Positions 30,896-44,364 of a stretch of 64,000 nt of DNA are shown here, one piece after another. The position numbers and the translations under genes are program-made. The stretch spans positions 98,502,734 to 98,566,733 of the forward strand of contig NC_073302.1 in assembly GCF_027595985.1 (NCBI RefSeq), read 5' to 3'. This DNA is from Sorex araneus (taxonomy: Eukaryota; Chordata; Mammalia; Eulipotyphla; Soricidae). The notes under the pieces are model-generated. The model made no database searches. It was not told the origin of the DNA and saw only the letters and a program-made list of their open reading frames with translations. Every line of letters begins with the position of its first letter. The stretch's first letter is position 1.

Positions 30896-31245
30896 AAATA
30901 AAGGAAACAAAATAAAAGTCAGGATCTTCAATGATTTTAAAAAGTCAGTCACTTCTATAACTCCAAAGAGCATGATAAAACCTGGTCCTCAAAGTTAGTC
31001 CAAGGACAACTATCACTGTAAAACTATTGATTTTCCACCAACTTTCCAAGACTTTAGTTTCTAATTCCATTAAGGTAGCTGATAGTGAGTTAAGGATAAA
31101 AAAAAATTGAGTGGAGAAGACAAAGACAATAAATTCAATAGGCAAGGTTTTTTATCATAGCTATTCCACAAGAAATAATAAAAAGCAAATAAACATGAAA
31201 CCTATGACATTTTTGAGGGAATTTATTTACCAAAATATTCACAGG

Positions 31246-31425
31246 TCAGGCTGGAGAAATAGCACAGTGGGTAGGGCATTTGCATTGCACGCAGCCGACC
31301 CGGGTTCAATTCCCAGTATCCCATATAGTCCCTTGAGCAACTCCAGGGGTTAATTCCTGAGTGCAGAGCCAGGAGTAACCCCTGTGCATCACCAGGTGTG
31401 ACCTCCCTCCAAAAAAAGAAGAAAA
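31246..31425 (+). mobile_element. Type 1 shrew SINE
   Basis: 'ggctggagaaatagcacagtgggtagggcatttgcattgcacgcagccgacccgggttcaattcccagtatcccatatagtccc' is clearly full-length. 31430-32530 to the right contains AT-rich DNA without recognised features. Confidence 0.93.
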
Positions 31426-32534
31426 ATAATCACAGGTCTACTATAAAAGGTTCTATGATTCTTAAATCTTTTAATCAAATTTTAATTAAAATATGAATTA
31501 AAATGTTATAGTTTTCATTATATTATAAAATTTCAACATCTTCACCATTAATTTTATGATTTAATGGAACTAAGTATATTCACATAGTTATGAAACCCTC
31601 ACCATTTTCTATCTCCAGAACTATCTGATTTTTCCAAACTAATTCTCTCTTGCTCCTAACCACCATTCTCTATGCACCGATTATTCCAACACCTCGCTAA
31701 GTAGAATCACAATAATTGTCTTTGCACCAGAATTATTTCAGTTATCAAGATTAATTCATGTTATATGCATCTTATAGTTACATTATTTATTTTTTAATAT
31801 CTAAAAGATACATCATTTCATATATATATTCTTGACTGGAATCTTAACTGTGTCTTTTTCAGGGTATCTAAAGAAGATGTTTTGATTCGGCTATTCTATT
31901 CCTTTTCTACCTTCATGAATAGAGTCCCAGAACACATTACAACCACTGTGTTTAAAGGATGAGTATCAAGTGATAAGGAAGCACTTCCAGACCTGATAGA
32001 GAAAATGTATTAGAGTCAGATTCTGAATTTTCAGCTTCGTATTATTGGTGGAAAAGATTTTAGATGGACCCCCTTATAGTAGGTTTGGGTAAGTTTGTAG
32101 GGCTAATTGAGATTGCATAGATTCCTGCATGACTAGAAGGGAATAAACTTTGAGAACAACTAATTGTCCATGTATATTCATTTTCCACTTCGTAATGGAA
32201 CCACCAGAGTTCTATGCACAGAACAACCCATTAAGAGAACAGACTCCTTATCTTTAAGATAGGAAAGAGGAGACAAAATTGTGTATAACTTGTTAGCCTG
32301 TGTGTTAAGCTTCTGAGGTTTGGAAGAAGGCTTGTGCCAGAACCCAGATTTTTAAATGTTATATGCAGTTATCAGAGCCCAGATTTTTAAATCTCACTTC
32401 CAGTGTTGCTGTCCCAAGAAAAGCACAGCCCTTAAGTAGGAAAGGGTGTACATTTCTCTCCTTTTCACCACCTGCATTTTCCCTTCCATCATTTCCCCTT
32501 CTTGAATGAAGAGCAACTGATAACATCTGGAGAG

Positions 32535-32670
32535 GTAACCTTGGGCTGAGCACTTGATTTGCATAGAGAAAGCCTGGATTCAATTTCCAACACTGCATAG
32601 TCCCAGGCTACCCTGTGAATAGCTGGGAAATCCCTGAGCACTCCAAGTGTGACTCCCAAACAAAGGATAC
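32535..32670 (+). mobile_element. Old type 1 SINE
   Basis: 'gggctgagcacttgatttgcatagagaaagcctggattcaatttcc' to 'aatccctgagcactccaagtgtgactccc' in forward order. Confidence 0.65.
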
Positions 32671-33029
32671 AACAAACAGAACATTTAACTAGGAAAACCT
32701 GGTCTCAAGGTAGCAGAAACCGGGTCTCAGAAACCAGGTCTCAGAATAAACACTGGGAGAAACAGCAAGATCCCTTTTAGGGGATGTTGAGAGAAAAAGA
32801 GAAAATGCCAACGCTTTGTGTAATTCCTTGTGTTTGGGAATTTTTAAAATCATATGATACCCTACTCTGTACCCTGTGTTATAATTGATACTAAAAGTAA
32901 AGAATGAAGACCAGGGCTAATCTTCGTGATTAACCCTTCGTGATTAACGGGTGAAGTCCTGGTTTGAACCCAGCAACCTCTGATGCAGACACAAAATAAA
33001 ACAATAATGGAGAATTGCTTTGTTTCACT

Positions 33030-33185
33030 TGTTTTGATCACAACCCATGGTCCTCAGGACTTATTATTGACTGCACTCCTGGATGACTCCTGGCAATTCT
33101 CAGGGAACATTTGCAATGCTGGGAATACAATCCCATTGGCCATGTGAAAGGCACATTACCCGCTGTACTCTCTTCACACTGGAGA
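33030..33185 (-). mobile_element. Old type 1 SINE, reverse
   Basis: 'atcacaacccatggtcctcaggacttattattgactgcactcctgg' followed by 'gcaatgctgggaatacaatcccattggccatgtgaaaggcacattaccc' is a diverged reverse SINE. Confidence 0.55.
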
Positions 33186-33289
33186 AATATTTTTATATTG
33201 AAAATAATGGTTAGATTAATCTTTAAATTTTTGATTTTATATTGAGTTATTAAAATTTATCTTAATCTTTATATTTTGAGTCTCTTGCA

Positions 33290-34160
33290 ATGGGATGACA
33301 GTGATATTGAGATACTTGGCATAATATAAAGCAGTGGAAATCCTCAGCAACAACTGAGAAAAAACTCTGTGAGCTCCAAGATGAAATGCAGGAAACCTCC
33401 AGAAAACAACTTAGCACTGCACTGCACTGCACTGTCGTCCCATTGTTTACCAATTTGCTTGAGCTGTCACTAGTAACGTCTCCATTGTGAGACTTGTTAC
33501 TGTTTTTGGCATATCGAACATGCCATGGGTAGCTTGCCAGGCTCTGCCATGCAGGTAGGATACTCTCGGTAGCTTGCCGGGCTCTCTGAGAGGGATAAAG
33601 AAATAGAACCCGGGTCAGCCTCGTGCTAGGTAAATGCCCTACCCACTGTGCAATTAAGATGGAAAAATTTGAAAACAAATGAAGAACACACCAGAGAATT
33701 ATGGGATGAGTTCAAAAGAGCAACATAAGAACCATCAGATTCCCCAAGAAAAAAGAGAAATCTAAGGAGAGTTACTAGTCAATGAGATCATAACTGAGAA
33801 TGTCCAACAACTGAGGAATGCATGCTCCCAGATTCAAGAAACTCAAAATGTCCCAGATTAAAAAAAAAAAAAGAAAAGCTCCAAGATACATTTTAATCAG
33901 AATGACAAAAGTCAAGGACAGAATATTTTGAAAGCAACCAGATCAAAGAAGGAACTTAGATATAAAGGATCTCTCATAAGAGTCACAGCTCATTTATCAA
34001 AGGAGAATGTGGGATATAGTAAAATAAATAAATAAATAAATGATCACCTCACCATGAATATTCTGTTAGGCTAGTTTTTCAGTCAGACGTGAAGGAACAA
34101 ACCAACCTTCATGGACAAGAAACAGCTTCAGAAGTTCATAGCCTTGCAAGAAGGATAAGA
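33290..34160 (+). mobile_element. L1 fragment, interrupted by a type 2 SINE
   Basis: L1-like text such as 'aggaatgcatgctcccagattcaagaaactcaaaatgtcccagatt' and 'agacgtgaaggaac' lies on both sides of the SINE at 33415-33660. It is probably the 5' part of the same L1 that continues to about 38.67 kb. Confidence 0.6.
33415..33660 (-). mobile_element. Type 2 SINE inserted in L1, reverse
   Basis: Starts 'gcactgcactgcactgcactgtcgtcccattgtttaccaatttgcttgagc' and ends 'ccctacccactgtgcaatta'. The reversed B box is altered to 'aatagaacccgggtc'. Confidence 0.85.
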
Positions 34161-34171
34161 AAAGGTTTTCT

Positions 34172-34347
34172 GGGCTGGAGCGATAGCACATCGGGTAGGG
34201 CATTTGCCTTGCACACGGCCGACCCGGGTTTGATTCTCAGCATCCCATATGGTCCCCCGAGCACCGCTAGGAGTAATTCCTGAGTGCAGAGCCAGGAGTA
34301 ATCCCTGTGCATCACCGGGTGTTACCCAAAAACGAAAAAAAAAAAGG
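34172..34347 (+). mobile_element. Type 1 shrew SINE with TSD
   Basis: Near consensus. Flanks aaaaggttttct (before) and aaaaaggtcttct (after) are a target-site duplication with one difference. Confidence 0.92.
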
Positions 34348-34692
34348 TCTTCTTTAAGATACAAATAAATGTTACAAATAAACCTAAAAATAAACCTAAT
34401 TCATTTAAAAGAGTGCAATAAATTCCTTTGTATCAATAATCTCAGTGTCAATGGCCTGAACTCACCAGTCAAGAGACAAAGAGTGGAAGACTATACTTCC
34501 AGGGATTATTTCTATAGTTTGTTACTCTCTGATCCTATAGAGCACCTGAAAAATGAGGAGGAGCCAGAGCTTCCTCTCCTGAGTGTGAACCATTGCTAGG
34601 TGTTGTTTTTGTAACTGCCTTTTACCACTGATGACTGTTCTTCCCCCCCCGAAGACTGAGAGGGAGAGGATGCAGTCTGAGTGGTTATGTGA

Positions 34693-34705
34693 AAGGAAGA
34701 AAGAA

Positions 34706-34801
<96 letters not shown>

Positions 34802-34822
34802 AGAAAGAAAGGAAGAAAGGAA

Positions 34823-34916
<94 letters not shown>

Positions 34917-34928
34917 AGAAGGAAGGAA

Positions 34929-35022
<94 letters not shown>

Positions 35023-35179
35023 GAGGGATGGAGGGAGGGAGGGAAGGAAGGAAAGAAGGAAGGAAGGAAGGAAGGAAGGAAAGACGGAAGGAAGGAAGGA
35101 AGGAAGGAAGGAAGGAAGGAAGGAAGGAAGGAAGGAAGGAAGGAAGGAAGGAAGGAAGGAAGGAAGGAAGGAAGGAAGA
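34693..35179. repeat. (AAAG)n to (GGAA)n microsatellite, about 490 bp
   Basis: A long AAAG array with AAGG interruptions turns into GGAA from about 35040. One strand is purine-only for almost the whole length. Confidence 0.97.
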
Positions 35180-35319
35180 TACTATTCTAGGATGAATCAG
35201 AAAACCAGCCTAACCTCAGTCTCAGATTCTTATTTGTAACAGTCACAGTAAACAGAAGCTCAAAAGGCTAGAAAACAATTTTATAGGCAAAACATTTCCT
35301 TAATAGGCTGAAGTATTCA

Positions 35320-35445
35320 TATGTAGCATTGTAGCACTCTCATCCCATTGTTTGAGCTGTTTGAGCGGCGTATTCAATATGCCAAAAACAGTAACAAGTC
35401 TCACATTGGAGAGGTTACTGGTGCCCACTCAAGCAAACTGATTGA
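35320..35445 (+). mobile_element. Type 2 SINE, rearranged
   Basis: Reverse-type text (ctcatcccattgtttgagctgtttgagcgg) runs straight into forward-type text (cgtattcaatatgccaaaaacagtaac...gttactggtgcccactcaagcaaac). Two opposite fragments are fused within 130 bp. Confidence 0.7.
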
Positions 35446-35459
35446 TTTATATGTATTCA

Positions 35460-38400
35460 GACAAAATATATTTCAAATGAGAAAAAAAAGCTTTAAAGAA
35501 CAAGTGTGATAATTAGTGATAAAAGAATGTAGTACAATAAAAAGAATTCACTTTCCTAAAATACATGTTTCAAACAAGGAACCACAAAGATATTTAAAAC
35601 AACAGATAGCAAGACCTGAAGAGAGACCTTGATAGGAGCAGGATAGTGGTGTGTACTCCTCTCTTTGAGATATCTGTCCATTTGGAAAACATCCAAAAAC
35701 CCTTGGACTTACAGACAGAAATGTAAGAGATGGGTCTCACAGACACAGGCCTTTCATTCCTCAGAAGTCAAGAACTCATTGTTTTCTAGTACAAAAGATT
35801 CGCTTTTCAAAGTAAACAAAATAATGAATCGTAAAATATGCCTCCTTAAATAAAGAAGATATAAATACTATAATTTCTTTTTTGGCCCACAATACTTTGC
35901 AGATATAAATTAATCAAAAATAGAAACTGGGGAAAACACAAACATTTGGAAATTAAATAAATCACTACTGAGCAACCAGTAGGTAAAGAGGGAAAGTAAA
36001 GAAGAAACCAAGAGATATCTGGAAACAAATGACAATAAAAACACAAGTTATGAAACATATGGGACACAGAAAAATCTGTATTAAGAGGGAAATTCATAGT
36101 AACACAAGCATTTACCAGGAGACAAGAGGAGGACCAAATAAATAATCTAATGGATCTGCCTAAATACTAGAGAAAGACAAACAAAAGGAATCCAAAGTAA
36201 ACAGAAGGAAGTAAAAAGAAAAACATTTTAAACAGAAATGAACAAAATATAAATTATATTAACAAAGAGATAGTTCCTTTTATAAAAGAATAATCAAGAC
36301 TGACCAACTATTAGCTAGACTCACAAAGAAAGGCTGTAGACCTAAAAGAAATGAATGAAGCCATTTTTGGACTCTGACAAACTTTCAAGGCCTAATCAAG
36401 TGCAAACACAGCACTAAAATATGCCAATTGCCAGCAAGAAGACTGAAATGGTAGTCAAAAATCTCCTCTCTTACCCTCAAAAAAGCCCATGCCATATGTG
36501 TTTACTAGAGAGATCTTCCAAATCTAAAGGACTTACTTAGAATCTTCAAGTTCTTCCAGAAAGTTAAAGAAGCAAAATTTTCCCCCAATAAGTTTTATGA
36601 TGCAAGCAATATTTTTGGTACTAAAAGCAAGCGGACATCACTGAAAACTAAGACCTATATCCCTGATAAACATAGACATAAAGATTCTTAAAAAATAATA
36701 AAATAAATTCAATAATACATGAAATATATCATACATCATGACCAAGTAGAATTTATCTCAGGAATGCCAGGATGGTTTAATATGCACAAACTAATCAACA
36801 TAATATATAATATACATATCAAGAAAAATAAAACTATGCAATAATGCCATTAGACACAAAGAGTTGGACAGTACCAAAATTCAATTCCTGATAAAATTAT
36901 AACAAAGTAGAATTAGAAAGAACTATTCTATTAGAAACTAGAACTAATTCCAATTTTATTAGAATTAGAAAGAACAATTTTAATTCCTGATAAAGCATCT
37001 TAATAAAATGCATTTAGAAAGAACACTCAATATAGTTAAAGCTATTTACTACAAACCCACAGTTAATATCAAGTGGTGGAAAACTGAAAGTCTTTTTTCT
37101 AATGTCAAGGACAAGTTTTTCCACTATTATGTTATTACTCATATAGTATTGGACATCTTTGTCATAGAAATTAGGCCAGAAAGCAATGTTAAAGGAATCC
37201 AGATTGTGAAAAAAGTTATATTGTCACTGTTTACAAATCATATACTACTACTATACTTAGAAAATCCTAAAGACTACATAAAAATTTCCCAGAAACAATA
37301 AACCTGTCATGTTATAGAATCAACATGTAGGCATTGGATGTCTCTTCTACATATAACATTGAAGTAGAAGAAAGAGAAATATTTTAGAATCCTATTCATG
37401 GTTGTGGTCTCCAAAAATAAATCAAGTACCTGGGAATCAGCTTAACAAAAGAAGTGAAAAGTTAACCAAAGAAAAATACAAATCACTACTAAAAAAAATC
37501 AGAAATAACAAAAAGAAATGGAGGCATGTTCCCTGTTCATGGGTGGGAAGGAATAATATTGTAAAAATGTCAGTCTTAACTGAGGCACTGTACAGAGTTA
37601 ATAAAATGAGGTAAAATTTCTATGATAATTTTTAGATACTTGATGTTGAAATTTATATTGAGCAATAGCCCAATTCCCCACTAAATAGCCAAAAAAAAAA
37701 CCCTAAGTAAAAATAGGATGGAAGTTTTCTACTTTACAAAATTTAAATTATACTACAAAGCTTTTGTGTAATTTATGACATTTCATAGTAATGATATTGA
37801 ATTTGGAGGCATCTTTAATGATGCAGTGTCACTGACCAAGAAAACAGAAACAAATATAAATAAATGGGACAATATTAAATTAAGAAACATCTAACTGACG
37901 AAAAAATAATGACTAGATTCAAAAGACTCCACAGATTGGGAGAAGATATTTGCTCACAACTAACCTAATAAAGGATTATATATCCAAGATATTTAAAGAC
38001 TTACAAAACTTAACAACAACAAAAACAACTCCATCAAAAAAGAAATAGGAAGAAGAAATGAAAAGACATTTCCTTTTAGAAGCCTTACAGCTAGCCAGGA
38101 CATGTATGAGGAAAATATTCTTCATCAATTTTAATCAGGGAGAAGCAAATAAAAAAATTAAATATCACTTCACACCAGTAAGACTTGCATATATAAAAAA
38201 GCAAAAACAACAAGTGTGGATTCGGATATGGAATAAAAAAAAAACTCTCATTTACTGCTGGTGGTAATGTCGACCGGTTCAACCTCTCTGAAAACCTATG
38301 TAGAAACTTTGCAAACTATTAAAAATTGTGACCTTTCAAAAGGACCATAAATTTCAATCCCCAATATTTATCTCCAAACCCCAAAAACACTTTCAAAAAG

Positions 38401-38670
38401 ATAATTTCATTGTGGTGTTACTCCCTAAAGCCAAATTGTGGAAACAACCTGTGTCCAAGAACAGATGTCTGAATTAGAAACCGGAAAATGTACAGAATAG
38501 AATTCTACTGGACTAGAAGAAAAATCAAAATCACACAATTCCACTTTGTGGGTGTGAATGCAGGGTATCACACTGAACGAAGTCAGTCAGAAGAAGAGAG
38601 ACAGATACAGAATGTTCTTTCTTGTCCCTGTATATCAATAAACATTGGATGGGTGTAGCAAATGTCAAGG
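35460..38670 (+). mobile_element. Old L1, ORF2 region to 3' end
   Basis: Scattered ORF2 text includes 'tatccctgataaacatagacataaagattctt', 'aatttatctcaggaatgccaggatggtttaatatgc', 'ctgggaatcagcttaacaaaagaagtgaaa', and near the end 'tttactgctggtggtaatgtcgaccggttcaacc'. Many stops and indels show it is inactive. Confidence 0.85.
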
Positions 38671-38679
38671 TGCTCAACC

Positions 38680-38835
38680 CTGGGGCTGGAGAGACGGCAT
38701 GAAAGTTAGGTGTTTGCCTCACACGGATCAGACCTGGGTTCCAGCCCCTCTGTGCTACCAATAGTGATCCCTGAGCTCAGAGCCAGGAGCAAGCCCTGGG
38801 ACGCAGCAGGGCCCCCAGCCCCACCTCCAAAAAAG
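38680..38835 (+). mobile_element. Type 1 SINE, diverged
   Basis: 'ctggggctggagagacggcatgaaagttaggtgtttgcctcacacggatcagacctgggttccagcccc' to 'gagctcagagccaggagcaagccctggg'. Confidence 0.8.
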
Positions 38836-39004
38836 ACAATAGAAGGCAAAAACTGGTTTGCAGAACTGGGCTAACCAAGCAATGCATTGGCCACTTCTCA
38901 CAACCTGACAGATTGTGTGTGCTGTAGATATCACTTGTATCTCAGAGTTTGTAGTAACAGACCCATGGGGTACATTTCTTAGGTACATATGAAATGAGAA
39001 AATT

Positions 39005-39215
39005 GGGCCTTTGCCTGGCATGCGGCCAATCCGATTTCAATTCCTCTGCCCCTCTCAGAGAGCCTGACAAGCTACCAAGAGTATCCCGCCCGCATGGCAG
39101 AGCCTGGCAAGCTCCCCGTGGCGTACTCAATATGCCTAAAACAGTAACAACAAGTCTCACAATGGAGACGTTACTGGTGCCTGCTCGAGCAAATCGATGA
39201 ACTACAGTGCTACAG
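39005..39215 (+). mobile_element. Type 2 SINE
   Basis: 'cctttgcctggcatgcggccaatccgatttcaattcctctgcccctctcagagagcctgacaagctaccaagagtatcccgcccgcatggcag' and the LINE-shared tail through 'gctcgagcaaatcgatgaac'. Confidence 0.9.
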
Positions 39216-39479
39216 TTTACCCCTGGCAGACAAATAAACACTGCAGCCCAAGTTTAACAGCTAGCAAGCCACACCCTTGCAAACAGAAAACACCTTAAGG
39301 ATTCCGAAAGCACAGGGACTTTGCAAGCACACTTCGCTCCCCACCCCCAACACTGTTTCCAGCTGGGACTGATGTTATAATCTGCTCACACCACTACTCC
39401 CCAGCTGCTACCCAGTGAGTTGGAAATCGAGTGACTATCGAGTGACTACAACTAGAAAACTCAAGTCATCATCCAGACA

Positions 39480-39790
39480 TTTTAAAAAAATTATTTATTT
39501 TTATCGACTCACCGTGAGATACACAGTTACAAAGCTGTTCACAGATAGGTTTCAGTCAGGCAATGTTCCAACATCCCTCCCTCCATCAGTGTATACTTCC
39601 ACCACCAATATCAAAGTTTTCCTCCCACCACCCCACAACCTTTGGTGTTGGCACACGGTAGCATTTGGGCACCTGTGAGTACACACTGCTTGTTGCTGCT
39701 CAGTTTTGCCCTGACTGGGCAAACAGGTGGCACCCGATAGGCATTGCCCAGACAACCTCTGCTCCATATCTATCGTCTGGTCACCAGACT
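39480..39790 (-). mobile_element. L1 3' end, reverse
   Basis: 'aaattatttatttttatcgactcaccgtgagatacacagttacaaagc' and 'ccctccatcagtgtatacttccaccaccaatatcaaagttttcctcccacc' mark a reversed L1 3' UTR. 39790-40330 beyond it has no recognised feature. Confidence 0.8.
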
Positions 39791-40334
39791 GTTTCCCACT
39801 CTCTCAGAGCACGTGCTCGACTGACCGCTAGGGCTGACTAACCTTCTCTCAGTTGCACACTCTCTAAGAGTCCATGACTGTGGGATTGTAGCAGTTGCCA
39901 GACAGTAGTTGCTGCAATCCCCTTCTTGTCAATGGCAACAGAACAATGACATTAGAGAGCTAATACAGCAAATAAGGTGCTTCTGGTAAAAAACTTCTAA
40001 TTTTGCTTATGCTACATTACTTAGAGTCAATGCAGCACAAACAAGTGAATTTCCTAGTCTCTCGGATTCCTTGAATTAAGCACATCAGCAGAGTTGGATA
40101 CTAGGGACCAAAGTCTCTGGTCATTCTCAGATCCACTTGAGTTCATCACCACAGATACCAGAAATTGCAAAGTGCAGTCTATTGCTTGGGTTATCTGGAA
40201 TGCAAACCCTAGCCTAAACAGAGAATGTGATTTATCGCCAGATATAATGGGGATACAAAGAAACTGATGGGCACTTAGGAAGGAGGAGAACAGCTCCAGA
40301 AGAATTATTTTTTTTTCCACCAGAAGCATTCTTT

Positions 40335-40835
40335 TTTTTTTTTAATTTTATTTATTTTTAATTAGAGAATCACCGTGAGGGTACAGTTACAGATTTATAC
40401 ACTTTTGTGCTTATACTTCCCTCATACAAAGTTCGGGAACCCATCCTTTCACCAGTGCCCATTCTCCACCACCCGTAAACCCAGCATCCCTCCCACCCTC
40501 CCCAATCCCATCTCCCCCCCACCCCACCCTGCCACTGTGGCAAGGCATTCCCTTCTGTTCTCTCTCTCTAATTAGCTGTTGTGGTTTGCAATAAAGGTGT
40601 TCAGTGGCCGCAGTGCTCAGTCTCTAGCCCTCATTCAGCCCGCAACTCCCTTCCCCCACATGGCCTTGGACTACAATGTAGTTGGTGATCGCTTCTCTGA
40701 GTTGACCTTTCCCCGGAACGTGAGGCCAGCCTCGAAGCCATGGAGTCAACCTCCTGGTACTTATTTCTACAGTTCTTGGGTGATAGTCTCCCACTCTGTT
40801 ATTCTATATACCATAGATGAGTGCAATCTTCACCA
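40335..40835 (-). mobile_element. L1 3' end, reverse, well preserved
   Basis: Reverse of the L1 end at 12450-12928: 'ttagagaatcaccgtgagggtacagttacagatttatacacttttgtgctt', the C-rich 3' UTR, and 'gcaataaaggtgttcagtggccgcagtgctcagtctctag'. Confidence 0.92.
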
Positions 40836-41053
40836 GAAGCATTCTTAATAAGGTAACTCTCAGAAAAGAAATGGGACAATCCTACTGATCTCCATGAAAC
40901 AAATATACCAAGAAAAGATTATTTCAACAAGACATAGGAAGTATAAAAAAAGTCCAAATTGAAAAATATATAATTAGACATATCTGTAGAAAAAAAGTAG
41001 TTATACTAAAAAATAATAAACAAAACTGAATGAAAGGCTTAAACCTAAAATTG

Positions 41054-41222
41054 AGGGGCTGGAGTGATAGCACCAAGGGTAGGGCATTTGCTTTGCACGT
41101 GGCTGACCCGGGTTCAATTCCTAGCATCCCATATGGTCCGCTGAGCACCTCCAGGGGTAATTCCTGAGTACAGAGCCAGAAGTGACCCCTGTGCATTGCC
41201 GGTGTGACCCCAAAAGCAAAAT
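41054..41222 (+). mobile_element. Type 1 shrew SINE with TSD
   Basis: Full-length copy; the flanks both contain taaaattga. Confidence 0.93.
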
Positions 41223-41728
41223 AATAATAATAATAAAATAAAATTGATTTAACAATAAAGCATAGCAAACCATAAAAAATGATAGTTAAAAGAAGCAATT
41301 TTAAAATATGAATTTAGCAAAAAATCTATAAACCATATTAAGAGAAATGTTTGCAGCAGAATTTTTCACAAAAGATAAAAAGAACAGGTTGTAATTCATA
41401 TTTAAAGAAACAATAGGTGAGTATATCCTTTAACAAACAAGTAGTCAAATTACCCAGGAAGGTTAAAATTCTCAAATAAATAAACTCAAGGAGATGCATT
41501 TCAGTATAGCCAAAATAGGAAAAGAGAGAAATGGACAGAGAGAAACAGAGAATTATAAAAGCAGCAAGAGAAGGAAAAAACATCTTTTCTAAGGTAATTA
41601 GAAGATTTCTCAATAGAAATTCTCTAGGTAAGAAGAGGCCCCATACTATATATAATGTACTGAATATAAAATAACTCCAACAAAAATATTCTACCAAGTT
41701 ATGTCAGTACTTATATTTCAAGAACTAG

Positions 41729-42973
41729 TTTTCAACAGAGATAAACAAATGGGAGTACCTTAAACTAAGAAGCTTCTGCACCTCAAAAGAAACAGTGACC
41801 AAAATACAAAGACAGTCTACAGAATGGGAAAGGATATTTACCCAAAACCCACTTGATAAGGGGTTGATATCAAGGATATACAAGGCACTGGTTGAACTCT
41901 ACGAGAAGAAAACTCCCAACCCCATCAAAAAATGGGGGATGGAAATGAACAGAAATTTTCTCAAAGAAGAAATCCAAATGGCTAAAAGACACATGAGAAA
42001 ATGCTCTATGTCACTATTTATCAGGAGATGCAGATTAAAACAATGAGATACCATCTCACACCACAGAGACTGGCCCATATCCAAAAGAACAAAAGCAACT
42101 GGTGTTGGTATGGATGTGAGGATAAAGGGACTCTCCACTGCTGGTGAGAATGCCGACTGGTTCAGCCTTTTTGGAAAACAATATGGACAATTCTCAAAAA
42201 TTTAGAAATTGAGCTCCCATTTGACCCAGCAATACCACTCCTGGGAATATATCTTGGAGGCAAAAGAGTATAGTAGAAATGACATCTGCATTTGTATGTT
42301 CATTGCAGCACTGTTTACAATAGCCAAAATCTGGGGAAAAAAACAGTCATCTGAGAACAGATGACTGGTTAAAGAAACTTTGGTACATCTACACAATGGA
42401 ATACTATGCAGCTGTTAGAAAAGATGAAGTCATAAAATTTGCATATAAGTGGATCAACATGGAAAGTATCATGTTAAGTGAAATGAGTCAGAAAGAAAGA
42501 GACAGACATAGAAAGATCGCACTCATCTGTGGAATATAAAATTACAGAGTGGGAGACTAACACCCAAGAGTAGTAGAGATAAGAACCAGGAGGCCTGCCC
42601 CACAGCTTGGAAAGTGGCCTCACATGCTTCTTTATCAGGCAGCTCAGAGAGAGAAGGGAACACATAGTAGAGGATGTTGGGATGACCCATTTAAATGGTT
42701 GGAAGATGCGAACTCAAAGTAGACTATAGACCGAACATGAAGGCCACTCAATACCTCTATTGCAAACTACAACACCCAGATGGAGAGAGAACAAAAGGGT
42801 TGGGTGGGGGGATGGGGTGGGGGCGGTGGGAGGGATACTGGGATCATTGGTAGAGGTGAATGGGCACTGGTAGAGGGATGGGTAAACAAGCACTGTATGA
42901 GTGAAATGCAAACACAAATGTTCATAAGTTTGTAACTGTACATCACAGTGATTCTCTAATAAAAATTAAAAAA
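41729..42973 (+). mobile_element. LINE-1, 5'-truncated, with 9-bp TSD
   Basis: ORF2 C-terminal region and 3' UTR, about 1.25 kb, flanked by aagaactag at 41720-41728 and 42974-42982. ORF2 text includes 'cagtctacagaatgggaaaggatatttacccaaaaccc' and 'caatagccaaaatctgg'. It has internal indels and is too short to move by itself. Confidence 0.93.
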
Positions 42974-42984
42974 AAGAACTAGAA

Positions 42985-43800
42985 GTTTTAAGACAAAACA
43001 CACCTTAAGGAGCACACTTCCAGTAAACTGGTCCTTGAAAAATGCTAAATGTCATCTTTCAAAAAAAAACACTAATTGGAAATAGTAAAATACTTCAAAC
43101 AAAAATAAAACTAAATAAACAAAAGTAACACATGGAAAACAGCAATTATAAGAACTTTCAATAAACTCAATATTTACTTATTTTCAATTTAAACTAGGCA
43201 ATAAGTTTAGAACTTTAGTTGTAAACCTTGTGGTAATCTCAAGGCAAAAATATTTTGAAAGAAAAAACAAATGGGATATGATTATGATACGAAGTCATCT
43301 ATCACAGAACAAGAGAAGAAAAGTAGAGAACAAAATAGAGGAATCCTGCAATAACACTCAGATAGATGATGAAACTACATTCAATTCTTTTATGTTGATA
43401 CTATTTGCTAACTGCCAATGAACTGAATTAAGCTATCATAGAATTTGAATGATGGGGTAGATCAGAAAATCAAAGCCAACTCTCTGAAACTCACAAGAGG
43501 CACACTGAGCTCTAAAGATAAACAGGCTCAAAGTGAAAGGTTAAAATACCATCACATGTGAAAATTGAAGTCAAGAAAAGGCAAGGTTTCTCCAACATAT
43601 AAAGTAGACATTTGTAGGGTACCACATCTCCATAACCATCCTCTGGCCAAAAATGGTTTTTTGAATACACCTTTTTCCTGAATACACATTCTTCATGATA
43701 TTGTGTATCATGGTGCTATAAATCAGCATTCTAACATATGCAAAAAAATTCAAATATATGGAAACTAAACACCAAGCTAATAAATCACGATCATGATAGC
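42985..43800. other. Intergenic DNA, mostly AT-rich
   Basis: Possibly old L1-derived text around 43000-43150. Otherwise nothing recognised. Confidence 0.4.
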
Positions 43801-44220
43801 CTATTGATCACCGATTTCTCGGGCTGGCCCAGTAACATCTCATTTCGTCCTTTCCCTGAGATCTTAGAAGTCCATCTGGACTTGGCCCTCCCAACGATGT
43901 TGCACTGGGGGCTCTTCAGGGTCACGGGAATGAGATCCAGCTTGTTACTGGATTTTGCATATAAATACACCATGGGAAGCTTGCAAGGCTGTCCCATGTG
44001 GGCAGGAAACTCTCAGAAGACTACCAGTTTCTCCCAAAGGGAGAAGCAGGCTAAAGATATCGCAGCGCTGGCCGCGCACTTCTGAGAGCTTGCTTTTAAG
44101 TCTCTCTCTGGATGTTGGCCATTGATGGGATTACACACACCTGGGTTCCTCTACCAGTACCTTCATGCATGAGGCCTGTCCGAACGTGTGGAGAGGGGCC
44201 TCCAGCAGGACCTAATAAAT
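43800..44220 (-). repeat. Diverged SINE-2-like block plus a repeat shared with 57.03 kb
   Basis: 43930-44060 resembles a reversed type 2 SINE body (ataaatacaccatgggaagcttgcaaggctgtcccatgtgggcaggaaactctcagaagactacc). The next 44095-44205 (ggccattgatgggattacacacacctgggttcctctaccagtaccttcatgcatgaggcctgtccgaacgtgtggagagggg) recurs at 57048-57137. Strand is that of the type 2-like part. Confidence 0.6.
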
Positions 44221-44364
44221 AGCTACTGAATCTATTTTTTAAAAATCTGTAAATAAAATTTTGGGAAAACAGATGAGAATGAAGACATCAGACATTTATA
44301 GTAATAAAGGTTTATGTCAGGAAAAAAGAAAATATCTGAAAACAAAGCAACAATGTAATGCACA

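Noticed and set aside
34631-35239. 202-residue open frame rich in Lys, Glu and Arg
   Set aside because: It is a translation of the AAAG/GGAA microsatellite. Overlapping open frames in other phases confirm a composition effect.
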